A stretch of DNA of 64,000 bases. Source: DATFVJ01 sp963851085. Lineage in GTDB: Bacteria > Actinomycetota > Actinomycetes > Streptosporangiales > Streptosporangiaceae. The stretch's first letter is position 1, and each line of letters starts with the position of its first letter. The notes beneath the pieces are model-generated. The model worked only from the letters and a program-made list of their open reading frames with translations, was not told where the DNA came from and ran no database searches. Below, piece by piece: positions 8,264 through 18,151 of the stretch. Made by a program: the position numbers and the translations under genes. The stretch covers positions 7,762 through 71,761 of the forward strand of contig CAWKNX010000020.1 in the NCBI GenBank assembly GCA_963851085.1, read 5' to 3'.

Positions 8264-10782
8264 TCAGAGATACTGCCGCCGCTGCAGGAGATTCAGGGCG
8301 AGCCATCCGGGCAGCACGGGCAGCCAGTAGGTGGCCAGCCGGTAGACAAGGACAGCGGACACCGCCGCCCCGGGGTGTAGATCCGACGCCGGTGAGACCT
8401 GCGACCAGGGCGGCCTCGATTGCCCCGAGGCCGCCAGGGGTGGGAGAGACCGCGGCTATGGCAGCGGCGGCCAGGTAGACGGCGCCGATCTCCGCGATTC
8501 CGGTTCCGCCCCCGAATGCCTGCACGGAGGCGACCAGGCCACCGATGTACGCGAGGGTCACCAGCGCCGAGCCGCCGAACAGCAGGGCCAGCTTGACCGG
8601 GCTTGCCGCAACGACTCGCAGGCTGCCGGCGGCCGATCGCAGGCCTTCCAGCAGCCGGGTGGTGGCGAAGCGCCGGCCCCGGCGGGTGGCCAGGATGATT
8701 CCGAGCAGGGCCGCCGCCACGGCAAGGATCAGCAGCAGTTTGCTGGTCGATGGCAGTTTGAACGCCTGCGAAAGACCGCGGCTCGCCCAGGTGAAGAAGA
8801 CCACCAGCAGGATCGCGTGGACCGCCGCCCCCGCGACGGCATTGACGCCGACCGCGGCGACGCCCGCAGCCGAGTCAACGCCGGATTTCTGGAGGTAGCG
8901 GGCGTTCAATGCCATGCCACCAACGTTGGCGGGTGAGACCCGGTTGACGAACGACGAGGCCACCTGCGTCAGGGTCGTCGGCCAGAACGGCAGCCGTCCC
9001 GGCACACCGCCCATCAGCCCGGCCGCGCTGGCCAGGTAGGTCAGCGCCGACGTCGCGATGACCACAGGCAGCCACACCCAGTGCGCCGACTCGAGGGCCC
9101 GCCAGCTGCCGCCGACGTGCGCAAGCTGCGGGAGAAGGAGGTAGAAGGCGCAGGTGGCGGCGGCGATGGCGAGCAGGGTGCGGGGCCGTACCCGCTGGAT
9201 ACGGGCCAGTTGCTGATCGGCGCCGCCGCTGGCCGCGACCGCGGCCGACCGGGTTTTCGCCAGCAGGCCTCCATGCTGGGCGATGGAGTGGCGGGTGGCG
9301 GCCGACAGGGCCAGGGGCTGAAGCAACGACGCCGCGGCCGCCAGTTGCTGGCCGCCGATGACCGCCGCGGCGCTCGCGACAGCCCTGTCCGCACCGATCA
9401 AGGTGGCCAGCGACGCCATGAGCTCCGCCAGGTCGAGGTCCTGTTGCCGCTGCGTGGCGGCCAGCTCAGAAAAACTGAAATCGGCCAGCCAGGCCTGGCC
9501 GGCGCTGTCGACCAGCACGTTGGCCGCGCGCAGGGACCGATGCGCGATCCCCGCGCGGTGCAGCAGGCCCACCTGCGACCACAATCGCCGGATCAGCGCG
9601 TCGCTGATCCGCTGTGGCGGGAGCCGTTCGAGTGAGCCGCCGTCCACCCACTCCATGGTCAGCAGCACGGTCCCGTCGGCGATCTTGATCACCCGATCGA
9701 CCCTGGGGACGTGCACGGCGGCCCGTTCCGCCATCAGCGCGACGAGGGCCTGGTGCTCGACGGCCTGGATCAGCGAGGCCGCGGGCCGGGTGTCTCCGAC
9801 ATTGCGCAGCCGGGCGAACCGGTAAGCCCGGTACAGGAGGTCGGCGTCGCGCTGATCCGAGCCGAGCGCTTTGACGAAAGACCCGCCGCCCGTCGTCGGT
9901 GACCGCCACGAACGGCCGGGACCCCGTCGCTTCGACCCCGGCTGGTGCGACGGAACCGACTGGCACGCCCGCGGACCGCAGTGCCTCGGCGATCCCGTCC
10001 GGGCCAATCCGACGGTCGGGTACGCCGAACACCGCCAGCGCCCCGGCTCCCGCTGTCACTCCGACGGCAAGCGCGAGCACCAGCTCGAGTGGCAGGACCG
10101 TGCCGGCGGCCAGCCGCGCCACACCCACGGCGCACAACCCGAGCCAGGCAGTCCGCCGCCAGGGGCGGCTCAGCCACGGCGATACGGCCATCGTGACCGC
10201 TGCCGCCCCGGCGAACAGGGCCGGGCCCGGGAATGCCGCGCTCGCCAGCCACGAACCGCGGCCGAGGGTGACCGCGACGGCCCGCGGATGCTGCCCGGCG
10301 GCCAGATACAGGATGGCCGCGGCGGCGGCGCCGGCCGCTGCGGCAGTGGCCGCCAGGCCAGCCAGCAAGCGGTACCGGCGGTGGCGCAGTTCGGCGGCCG
10401 CGACTGCGGCGGCCGCGACGACGAAGGCCACCTGCACCAGACCGACGAGCAGCCGTCGCGCCGAGTCAGATCCGATGCCGACCGCGGACGCGCCGGGACC
10501 GAGCAGCCGACCGCGAGCCGCCGCCACCGCCGCGAGCGCGGCGACGAGAATCAGCCCTCCGGCGATCAAGCGGATGACGTCGCCCGGATGGCGGAAACGA
10601 GACGAGGGCAGAAACCGCCCGCGTTCCGCGGCCGCGTTCTGGCCGCCGGCCGCAGGCTCAGCGATGGCGGCTCCGGTGCTTGCCGCGCGGCGGGCGTCGC
10701 TGGTGGTGCCACCGCGGCTGGCCGCGGTGAGCTCGTCGCCTTGGTGGCTGTCACCGCCTCGACGGATGCTGTCCGGATTCAT
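8264..10782 (-). pseudogene. membrane - kinase-like - LPG-synthase-TM fusion, two frameshifts
   Basis: Reading minus from ATG 10782: a variable N-terminus, about five membrane segments, a kinase-like domain and an eight-helix LPG_synthase_TM/UPF0104 (MprF flippase-like) domain ending LLQRRQYL. The kinase-like part has TMEWVDGGSLERL, then HRSLRAANVLVD and LADFSF; the catalytic aspartate of HRD is serine here. The frame breaks at the AAA run 9877-9879 (one extra base) and in CCCCGGGG 8368-8375 (one extra base); deleting both gives a clean 838-aa protein. The gene overlaps the PAP2 gene by ATGA. Likely role: membrane handling of a phospholipid or polyprenyl lipid (inference). Confidence 0.75.
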
Positions 10783-11564
10783 GGTCTCCGTCTCCCCTCC
10801 GCGCGGTGCCGGGGAGGGACGGCAGCGTGGCCCCGCATGCCAGCCTGCCCCCGCTGCCTGCTGCCCGGCCTCATGCCGTGCCTCCTGCCGCCCCGCCGCC
10901 GGCGCTGGACCTGGTCGACCGCCAGGGCGGTCACCAGCGCGCACGACGCGCCAAGCAGGACACCTGCGGCGGCGTCGGACAGCCAGTGCGCGCCCAGGTA
11001 GGCGCGGGAGATCGCCATCGCGGCCGAGAAGAGGGCCGCGGCCGCGGACCACCAGACGCGGCGCCTTCCCGCGGGCACCAGCGCGATGACGGCGGCCAGG
11101 ACAGTGACCGTCGCGGCGACCGAGTGCCCGGAAGGAAAGGAGGCACCGCTCGTGGCGACGAGCGACCCGGGTGGCCGCGCCCGGTCGTAGCTAGCCTTCA
11201 GCGGGCCGATGAAGGCCTCCGACACCACCACGGCCGAGGCGAACGCGGCCAGATGCCACCAGCGCCGCCGCAGGGCAAGGAGGCCGATAATGGCGATCCG
11301 CGCCGGCAGCGTGACGTAGACGAGCCCGATGAGGTTGAAACCCTTGGCGATCACGGTGAGCGGCGGCGCCCGGCCGGAGATCATCAGCCGCAGCCACGCC
11401 GCGTCCAGCCGCTGGACGCGGATAAAGACACCGCGATCAGCGACCGCGGCGAACACGCCGATCGTGATCGCCACCAGCACGGCGGCGGTGACAGCGTCCC
11501 AGCCGGGCGCGGCGAGAAGCTGCTCCTCCCGCCCCGGCGCGGGGGGCCGGCTCACCGTGGACAT
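10779..11564 (-). CDS. PAP2-family membrane phosphatase
   Basis: 261 aa with six predicted membrane segments and all three PAP2 motifs: KASYDRARP (C1), SFPSGHSVAA (C2) and SRAYLGAHWLSDAAAG (C3). The active-site residues are all present, so it should hydrolyse a lipid or polyprenyl (pyro)phosphate on the outer membrane face. ATG 11564 lies inside the end of the upstream PAP2-kinase gene and the stop overlaps the downstream start by ATGA, so translation is coupled. A C-terminal arginine-rich tail is cytoplasmic. It is the intact catalytic member of the four-gene operon. Confidence 0.9.
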   Translation of the reverse strand: MSTVSRPPAPGREEQLLAAPGWDAVTAAVLVAITIGVFAAVADRGVFIRVQRLDAAWLRLMISGRAPPLTVIAKGFNLIGLVYVTLPARIAIIGLLALRRRWWHLAAFASAVVVSEAFIGPLKASYDRARPPGSLVATSGASFPSGHSVAATVTVLAAVIALVPAGRRRVWWSAAAALFSAAMAISRAYLGAHWLSDAAAGVLLGASCALVTALAVDQVQRRRRGGRRHGMRPGSRQRGQAGMRGHAAVPPRHRAEGRRRP

Positions 11565-13737
11565 GCGGCGCCCCGTCCGCACAGGGCTAGGCCCTCGGTG
11601 CGCCGGACGTAACCGACGATGGCCGACCGGGGCATGAACGCCACCGCGGTATCGGCAGCCCCGGCGAGGACGGGGGACGCATCTGGCGCGAAGCTGAACC
11701 GGTAGGTGACGCAGCCGCCGCCGGGGAAGGTGTAGAAGCGCAGGCTGGAAAATCGCGGCACCAGGGTCAGCGGGCGCTCGAACCGCCGCATGCCTGGCTG
11801 GTCGGAGGGGATCTGGTGGGCACCGGAGGTGTCGCAGGCGGCGGTCAGGGTGACGGCGACGGCATGCGACCCGGCTTGATCGGAGTCGAGCCACAAGGTG
11901 GATCGCCCGCTGGCGATGTCGGCGCCGCCGGTAGCCCAGCCGGATGGGAGCTCCGCGAGGCAGGGCAGGAATGCCGCCGATGGGACTGCCTGGGCGCTGA
12001 GGATCATCGAGTGGCCGGTGCCGCAGCTCGGGGCGCTGGCGCCGATATTCTCGGCCGGGCGGAAGGCCGACCCCCGACCACGGCGGCGACGACGATGCCA
12101 ACGAACATGGCAGCGGCCAGGCTGATCCGCCTGATGCTCCAGCGTTGCAGCACGATCGGCCGGCGCCGGGGGGCGAGCGCGCGGAATTCGCCGAGCAGGT
12201 CGCGCGGGTCCCGTTTCATGAACGCACGCAGCTGGGTCGGGCTGGCTACCCCGCGGGTGGCGGCGAAGGCCTCCGCGAGCTCGGTCTCGGTGAAGTAAGC
12301 CAGCGCCCGCCGGTAGACCCGGTGCGGGTCGGTGCGGACCGCGAGCACCAGCATCATGTTGCCCAGATCGACCGCTTGGCGCCACGGCGACGGGCGCACC
12401 TGGACGAAGAACACGTCGATCAGCAGCAACTGCCGCGCACGGACCATCAGGTTGCCCGGCTTGATGTCGCGGTGGGCGATCCCCGCGTCCCACAGCCTGC
12501 GGACGAGCAGCAGCCCCTGATCGATCACCGTGTCGTCGACCTCGGCCTCGCCGATTTCGACGGCGCCGGTGAAGAACTCGGTGACCAGCATGTACTCACG
12601 CTCGGGCGTGATCTCCACGATGCCGTACGGCCTGGCCGTGGGGACCCCGAAATCTTGCAGCAGGCGGAGAGCGTAGTCCTCGTACTCGACCAGGCGCCGC
12701 ACCGTCTGGAAGGGATGCTCGTCCTCCAGCGAGCCGTAGAGGATCGTCCGCCACAGCTTGTACCAGCGGTCGGCGCGAACGTGGCCCCGCGTGTAGAGCT
12801 TGGCGAACAGGAAGCCGTCCGGGCTCCCCTCAACCCGCAGCCGCAGCGGCGTGGAACCGGCCGACGACTCCAGACCGAACGGCTTGATCTCGACCACAAC
12901 CAGACCGAGCTGCTCGCGCACGGCCTGCCGGATCGCCTCGCCACGCCGGCCCGTCACATCAACGTGCGCGGTCCGCCCCCTGCGGTAAGCGACGGGGAAC
13001 ACCTCGTTCGGGGTGAAGAACCTGAACGCGGTGACCGGGATCGCCACGCCGAGCGCGACGCCGAACAGCACGTCGCCCGGGTGATCGATACCCAGGTACA
13101 GGCGAGCGAGACAGAACAAGGCGACCACGACGGCCACCGCCGCCTTCGCGCAGGAACGGGGCTTGCCGGGCACCGCCAGGCAATAGATGGCGCCCATCAG
13201 GAAGATCGTGAGGATCGCCACCGGCGGCGACGGCGTCGAGTACCCGGCCCAGCTTCCGATGATCGGCACGCCGTACGGGCGCGGCCTCGACAGCCGGCTG
13301 TAGATCCACGCCCCGGCAGTCACCAGGAGGAACAGGCAGCACACGAAGACCAGCAGGTGCCGCCAGCGCCGGAACGCCATGGTCAGCGCGACCACCGACA
13401 ACCCGAGCGCGGTGACCCCCCATTCAGAACCTGCGATGTTGATCCCGTGCGCCACGTGAGTCAGCCACGGCGTCCGGGCGCCCGCCAGCAGCAGCACCCG
13501 CGTGCTGAACCGATCATCAATCCGGAGCCACGGCGTATTCAGCGCGGCCAGCAGCGCGCCGGCGAGGATGACGGCCGCCAGCACCAGCCACGCGGTCGTG
13601 CTGGGGGTCATCGAGCGCGGCAGCGGCGGCGGGGCCCCGGTCGGGCGGCGCTGACGGCGGGCCTTGTGGACGGCCGAGCCCGGCGGCAGGCGGGCCCCGC
13701 CGTCCCCGGCGGCCACGCGCTCGACGTTGTCGCTCAC
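11552..13737 (-). pseudogene. PAP2-like / kinase fusion protein, one frameshift
   Basis: From GTG 13737 (GTGA overlap with the upstream lipoprotein gene): a cytoplasmic leader, a six-helix PAP2-like domain (RPRPYGVP, ARLYLGIDHPGDVLFG), then a kinase-like domain with FLFAKLYTRGHVRADRW, IAHRDIKPGNLMV and LLLIDVFFVQ, a final membrane helix and an extracytoplasmic tail. The PAP2 C2 motif is PSPPV instead of PSGH, so phosphatase activity is doubtful, while the kinase HRD is present. The frame is lost in CCCCC 12071-12075; adding one base gives 728 aa ending CGRGAACPR. The kinase domain resembles RIO/ABC1-type or phosphotransferase folds; its substrate is unknown. Confidence 0.75.
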
Positions 13738-14699
13738 GCCGCCCCACCCCCGGCACCGATCAATCCCTGCCCGCGCAGCCAGCCGCGGGCCACCAGCCGG
13801 GGATCCTGGCCGGCGAGCTCCACCCGCGCGTCGAGACCACGCAGCGAGCTCGTGCCGAGGCGGGCTGACACGCTGTCGAGAACGGTGGCCACACCCGGGC
13901 CGTAGCGGGCGATGACGTCCCGGCGTAACACCGGTGTGATGTTCTCGGCCGGCTGCAGGCCGCGATCGTCGGCCAGCACCACCAGGTGCCCGGCGGGGAT
14001 GCCCGGATCGGTGGTGAACAGCAATGCGACGTCGATGTCTTTGGCCTCCAGGGCCTGCAACGTCAGCGGCCCCCCGGCGTCGAGCGGGACGAACTTCCTG
14101 AAGCGCAGCCCGTAGACCCGGTTCAGCCCGGGGAGGCAGTCGGCACGCCCGGGGCACTCGGGTGGCCCCCCGAACACCAGGCCCGGCGCCACCCTGGCGA
14201 GGTCAGCGATGGACCGCAGACCGTAGCGGGCCGCGGTCGCGGACGTCACGACGATCGCGTTGGCGTCCTGCGCGGCGGCCGGGCGCTCTGCCACCAGTCC
14301 CAGGCCCGCGACCGACTCGCTGAGCGCCCGGTTGGTCTGGCCGACGCTGGATGTTGCGGTCAGCCGGCCGAGGCTGGCGAACTCGAGCGCCGAGCCCGCG
14401 TACTCCGGCACGAGCTGGATCAGGCCGCTCATCAGGGCGGGATCTACCAGCTCGCGGCTGCCCAGGTCCGGCAGGACACCGGCAGGGAAACCCTTCGCCG
14501 CGAGCGCGTCTGCGTAGATGTAGGCGAGCAGCACGCTCTCGGGGAAGTCGAACGACCCCACCGTGATCGTCGCATCGTGCGATCCACCCAGACGGCCGCC
14601 GGAAAGTGGACCGGAACCGCCCGACGACGCGCACGCGGCGCACACGACTGCCAGGACAAGCGACGAGACTGTGCGGAGCACTGTCCGCCTGGCCGGCAT
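13734..14699 (-). CDS. OpuAC-like glycine-betaine-type binding lipoprotein
   Basis: 321 aa. A signal peptide with a lipobox-like end (VVCAACASSG) is followed by a substrate-binding fold of the OpuAC/ProX type: ITVGSFDFPESVLLAYIYAD, LIQLVPEYAGSALEF, LSESVAGLGLVAERPAAAQD, RKFVPLDAGGPLTLQALEAK and DVALLFTTDPGI. These proteins normally deliver compatible solutes to an ABC transporter, but no permease or ATPase gene is nearby. Instead it heads an overlapping operon of lipid-phosphatase and kinase membrane proteins, which suggests it may sense or bind a choline- or betaine-like headgroup for them (inference). ATG 14699. Confidence 0.85.
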   Translation of the reverse strand: MPARRTVLRTVSSLVLAVVCAACASSGGSGPLSGGRLGGSHDATITVGSFDFPESVLLAYIYADALAAKGFPAGVLPDLGSRELVDPALMSGLIQLVPEYAGSALEFASLGRLTATSSVGQTNRALSESVAGLGLVAERPAAAQDANAIVVTSATAARYGLRSIADLARVAPGLVFGGPPECPGRADCLPGLNRVYGLRFRKFVPLDAGGPLTLQALEAKDIDVALLFTTDPGIPAGHLVVLADDRGLQPAENITPVLRRDVIARYGPGVATVLDSVSARLGTSSLRGLDARVELAGQDPRLVARGWLRGQGLIGAGGGAA

Positions 14700-14856
14700 C
14701 GCGGCTCCCCTCGTATTTCAACGTAGGCCGAACCAGGCGAGCGGGCAACGGGTGGCGGCGGGCCAGGCACGCGACGAAGGATCGGACCGTGTGGGAGCGT
14801 TTGCCGGTCCCCCTGCGGGTAGGACGACATGCACGCCGTGCCACGGGAGGTATCGC

Positions 14857-15243
14857 ATGGCCGAAAATGATGATCTGCATCAGCATGTCGAGATCAATGA
14901 CGGTGACCGCAGGGTGGCCGCCGCGGAGGTGACAACGTCACAAGAACCCGAAGGGACGGCCCGGGTGTCGCTGCGTGCCGAGGCCGGGCACATCACGCCC
15001 GGCAGCCGCGCGAGCCTGGTCGATGCGGTGCTGGACATTCCCGGGGTGCAGGGGAGCGAACGCCTGGAGGCGGTCTTCCCGCTCGGTGACAGCGAGTCGC
15101 TGTTGCGGCTGGACGAACGATGTGAGAATGCCCGGACCCGTCCAGCTGGCGCTAGCGCGATCATGGAAGCGGACCTGCCGGCGGGCAGGTCCGGCAGCGC
15201 AGCGCGGGAGCCGGCGGGCGAAACACCGTCTCAGGGCGATTAG
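14857..15243 (+). CDS. small conserved hypothetical protein
   Basis: 128 aa, acidic and soluble: MAENDDLHQHVEINDGDRR at the start, then ARVSLRAEAGHITPGSRASL and VLDIPGVQGSERLEAVFPLG. The central part resembles an actinomycete family of unknown function with a short alpha/beta core. ATG 14857 has an excellent GGGAGG site 6 nt upstream. The C-terminal 40 residues are low in order. It is divergent from the lipoprotein operon. Confidence 0.6.
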   Translation: MAENDDLHQHVEINDGDRRVAAAEVTTSQEPEGTARVSLRAEAGHITPGSRASLVDAVLDIPGVQGSERLEAVFPLGDSESLLRLDERCENARTRPAGASAIMEADLPAGRSGSAAREPAGETPSQGD

Positions 15244-15308
15244 CGGTCTCCTGGACTCGCTGCGGGCGGCGGGCAGCTACGCAGGCAGCACGGCCTTTTC
15301 GCGGCGTA

Positions 15309-16124
15309 TCAGGCTTTCCGCCCGACTCCGCCGAACATAGCTACCTCGTCTGGCTCGCCCCAGGGCGTTGCCTCCGGACGCCACCGCGAGCATGACACCA
15401 CCCCGGGCTCCAGCAGTTCCAGCCCGTCGAAGAAGCGGGTGATCTGCTCCGGGGTGCGCTGGGTCAGCCTCGGGGTGCCGTGCTCGTTCCAGAACGCGAC
15501 GGCCGCGTCCACATCGGGCATCGCCGGGCTGGTGACGGTGTGGGACAGCACCAGATAGCTGCCTGCGGGGACCGCGGCCATAAAGCGGCGCACGATGTCA
15601 TAAGCTTCCGCATCGTCGTTGATGAAGATCACTACGCCCAGCATGGTGACGGCGACCGGCTGACTGAAGTCCAATGTCCGGGCCGCTTCGGCCAGGATCT
15701 TGCCAGGCTCATGCAGATCGGCGTCGATGTAGTCGGTAGCGCCCTCGGGCGTGCTGGTAAGCAGAGCGCGGGCGTGCACTAACACGAGTGGGTCGTTGTC
15801 GACATAGGCAATCCGCGACTCCGGGGCGATCGCCTGGGCGACCTGATGGGTGTTGTCGACGGTCGGCAGGCCGGTGCCGATGTCGAGGAACTGGCGGATC
15901 CCGGCGTCAGCGGTCAGGTACCGCACGGCGCGCCCCAGAAACACGCGGTCGGCGCGAGCGTAGTCCCCTATGCCAGGGTGGAGCTGCCGAATCTGGTCAC
16001 CGACCTCACGGTCGATGGGGTAGTTGTCCTTGCCACCCAGCCAGTAGTTCCAGATCCGGGCCGTGTGCGCCCTTGTGGTGTCGATGGGCGGTTTCTGGCC
16101 TGGGTCGGACGAATGGTCGGTCAC
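15309..16124 (-). CDS. DUF574-type SAM-dependent methyltransferase
   Basis: 271 aa. The family hallmarks are all visible: ARIWNYWLGGKDNYPIDREV at the N-terminus, the SAM-binding loop QFLDIGTGLPTVDNTHQVAQ, YVDNDPLVLVHARALL, and AVTMLGVVIFINDD. Members of PF04672 are abundant in filamentous actinomycetes and have a Rossmann methyltransferase fold; substrates are unknown. The gene is monocistronic. A broken N-terminal copy of the same family lies at 3866-3990. Confidence 0.9.
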   Translation of the reverse strand: MTDHSSDPGQKPPIDTTRAHTARIWNYWLGGKDNYPIDREVGDQIRQLHPGIGDYARADRVFLGRAVRYLTADAGIRQFLDIGTGLPTVDNTHQVAQAIAPESRIAYVDNDPLVLVHARALLTSTPEGATDYIDADLHEPGKILAEAARTLDFSQPVAVTMLGVVIFINDDAEAYDIVRRFMAAVPAGSYLVLSHTVTSPAMPDVDAAVAFWNEHGTPRLTQRTPEQITRFFDGLELLEPGVVSCSRWRPEATPWGEPDEVAMFGGVGRKA

Positions 16125-16550
16125 GGGTCATTTCTCCGCTCTGAGCCGCGATTTGAGGATATCTGGCGAGCGTAGTCGCCCCACACGCGCCCGGGAGCGA
16201 CGCGACGCCATCACGATCCACTCGCTTACCTCCTGCCCATGCGGTGGCTCACCTGTACGAACGCATCAGGAAGCCGTCCAAGAGCACCCATCCCGGCCAG
16301 AAGTACGGCCACACAAGCCCCGCCAGCCAGCGTCAAATACAAGATCGAAGTGACCGGGAAGCGTCCCAGCCTGCGCAGACGCCTTAACCCTCCCGCATTT
16401 CAGTTGCCGAGACGATTTCTTACGCAGTCCCCAACTGGCAGCAGACCTGACTTTCGGGGGGGTCTGATCAGGACCTATGGCAGTTTCAGCGCGATGCGCG
16501 GCAGGCCCATGATTCCGGCATCTCCATCGGGCGTGTGTGAGGAGGGTCAC
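16125..16550. other. intergenic region between divergent genes
   Basis: It separates the methyltransferase start from the SatP gene. I see no gene. A GGAGGG ribosome binding site for satP is at 16541-16546; no clear -35/-10 pair or operator stands out. Confidence 0.5.
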
Positions 16551-17192
16551 ATGGCTACCATCGACCACATCGAGAGCGCTGCGGCCAGACCAGCAGGCAA
16601 GGATCCCCCGGCGGCCACCGTGCAGGAGTGGGGGAACGCGGCGCCACTGGCCCTGGCGGCCTTCGCGGTGACCACGTTCATGCTCAGCATGATCAATGCG
16701 GGCTTCGTGGACAAGGCGATCGAGCCGGTGGTCTTCGGTGTCGCATTGATGTTCGGGGGACTGACCCAGCTGCTCGCCGGGCTGATCATCCTGCGCACGG
16801 GTAACACCTTCGCCGGGGTCCTGTTCTGCGGTTTCGGCGCCTTCTGGCTGTCCCTGTTCGCCGTCGCCGAATTCTTCCTGAAGGCTGTGCCTCCGGCTCA
16901 GGTCGGCCACGCACTCGGCCTGTTCATCTTTGCCTTCGGCATCTTCATCGTCTGGTTGTTCGCCGCCTCATTCCGTACCAACGTGGTGGTGGTAGTGGCG
17001 CTCGCGGACCTCGTCGCCGTCTTCGCCGTGCTTGGCGCCGGGAATTACAACGGGACCGCCGGGCTCATCAAGACCGGCGGGTGGCTGGGTCTGGTCGCGG
17101 CGGCACTCGCCGCGTACCTTTCCTGCGCCGAACTGTGCCAAGCGACCTATGGCCGCGAGGTTCTCCCGATCGGCCACCTGGCAAAGAAGTAA
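16551..17192 (+). CDS. satP: GPR1/FUN34/YaaH-family acetate/succinate channel
   Basis: 213 aa with six membrane helices after a cytoplasmic N-terminus. Family signatures are visible: EWGNAAPLALAAFAVTTFML, corresponding to the NPxPL entry motif (here NAAPLAL), GVALMFGGLTQLLAGLIIL, and GNTFAGVLFCGFGAFWLS. These proteins form hexameric channels for acetate and related monocarboxylates in the cytoplasmic membrane. ATG 16551 is fixed by GGAGGG 5 nt upstream. It is probably linked to acetate use; no acs or ackA gene is adjacent. Confidence 0.88.
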   Translation: MATIDHIESAAARPAGKDPPAATVQEWGNAAPLALAAFAVTTFMLSMINAGFVDKAIEPVVFGVALMFGGLTQLLAGLIILRTGNTFAGVLFCGFGAFWLSLFAVAEFFLKAVPPAQVGHALGLFIFAFGIFIVWLFAASFRTNVVVVVALADLVAVFAVLGAGNYNGTAGLIKTGGWLGLVAAALAAYLSCAELCQATYGREVLPIGHLAKK

Positions 17193-17209
17193 CTGCCCGA
17201 ACGCGGCCG

Positions 17210-17640
17210 CTAGCGCGGGAGGAAGGCAAGGATCGTCGTCGCGAACTCGGCTGGGCGCCGAGCATGCACATGGTGCCCGGCCGGGATGGTCACGAGTTCA
17301 CAGCGGCGCAGCCGACCCGCCACCTCCCCACTAGCTTTGTCATGGGGGATGTGGCTGCCGGGCCCCGGCGATGAGCAGGGTGGGTGCGGTGATCTCGGCG
17401 AGGCGATCCCACCACGTCGGCTCGGGCTTGTTGAGCTGGCCGACGATGGCAGGGATGACTGCCCAGTCGAACGGCAGCGGGCCCGCGGGCCGCTGCGGGA
17501 TGGGCCGTCGCGCGGTGAGGGCGGCGGGGTGTCTTCGAGGATCAGTCGGCCCACGCGGCTGGGCTGTTGCTCGGCAACCAGGTAGGCTACTGTGCCGCCC
17601 ATCGCCCCGGACCGCTGGCGCAGCAAGGTACTGAACGGCT
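17210..17640 (-). pseudogene. alpha/beta hydrolase remnant
   Basis: The minus strand holds hydrolase pieces in alternating frames: GAMGGTVAYLVAEQQPSRVG with RLILEDTPP, then PLPFDWAVIPAIVGQL and ITAPTLLIAG, then CELVTIPAGHHVHARRPAEF. At least two frameshifts (near 17528 and 17362) are needed. The nucleophile elbow that should read GHSMGG reads SGAMGG, and the N-terminal half is missing. It is therefore not functional. Similar hydrolases act in lipid or ester catabolism. Confidence 0.65.
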
Positions 17641-17691
17641 GCGCTTGCGTCGACGCCCACGCAGTCGAGGCCCACGCAATGGTGACAACGC

Positions 17692-17929
17692 TCAGCGCTG
17701 CCCGCCGAGGCGGGCCCGGAGGCGGCGCATGCCCCGGAGCCATCGCTCGCGGTCATCGGCCCGCCGGCGTTCGTAGGTGGCCACCTCCGGATGCGGGAGG
17801 ATCAGGAAGCTTTCCGCGGCCAGCCCGTCGATGACGCACGCCGCGACCTGGTCCGGCGTGAGGATGCCGTCCATCGACCCAGTCGAGTTGCTCCTGGAAC
17901 TGCGGCTCGGTCGAGAACTCCCACGCCAC
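17692..17929 (-). pseudogene. out-of-frame chimera: acyl-CoA dehydrogenase start joined to SDR end
   Basis: From GTG 17929, with GGGAGG 5 nt upstream, the translation begins VAWEFSTEPQFQEQLDWVD, the typical start of a FadE-type acyl-CoA dehydrogenase. After about 19 codons it runs into GILTPDQVAACVIDGL, AESFLILPHPEVATYERRRA and LRGMRRLRARL, the C-terminus of a short-chain dehydrogenase, in a different frame. A deletion of one or more genes joined the two parts near 17872. No working protein is expected. It points to a former lipid-catabolism operon transcribed from the promoter at about 18 kb. Confidence 0.65.
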
Positions 17930-18065
17930 GGCGTCCTCCCAGATTGGATCGCGTGCTCACGGATGGCACCGGGCGCGTCGCATGCGGCCTGCCGGGCGCG
18001 TCGCATGCGGCCTGCCCGGCCGGGCATGCGGCCTCGACGGCCGGTGGACCGGCCGGGCCAGTATA

Positions 18066-18082
18066 TTAGAATTCAATTCTAA
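18066..18082. promoter_or_regulatory. perfect palindrome, KstR/TetR-like operator
   Basis: TTAGAATT-C-AATTCTAA is an uninterrupted 17-bp palindrome in AT-rich DNA between the divergent acyl-CoA dehydrogenase remnant (starts 17929) and the SDR gene (starts about 18152). Its TAGAA...TTCTA arms resemble the operators of KstR-type TetR regulators of sterol and lipid catabolism. No regulator gene is adjacent, so control in trans is inferred. Confidence 0.55.
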
Positions 18083-18151
18083 AAGCTTGTTCGGTCAGCA
18101 AGCGCAGCGCCAGCGCGCGGGTGCTCATGGGTACCGGAGGAAGTGGTGGGC

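Noticed and set aside
9466..11052. A minus frame that spans the PAP2 and flippase-fusion genes
   Set aside because: Only its middle part is real (the N-terminal half of the flippase fusion); the start and end are out of frame with the PAP2 and kinase coding sequence.
12145..13905. A 586-codon plus-strand frame
   Set aside because: Antisense to the PAP2-kinase gene, with arginine/aspartate/glutamine-rich shadow composition and no motifs.
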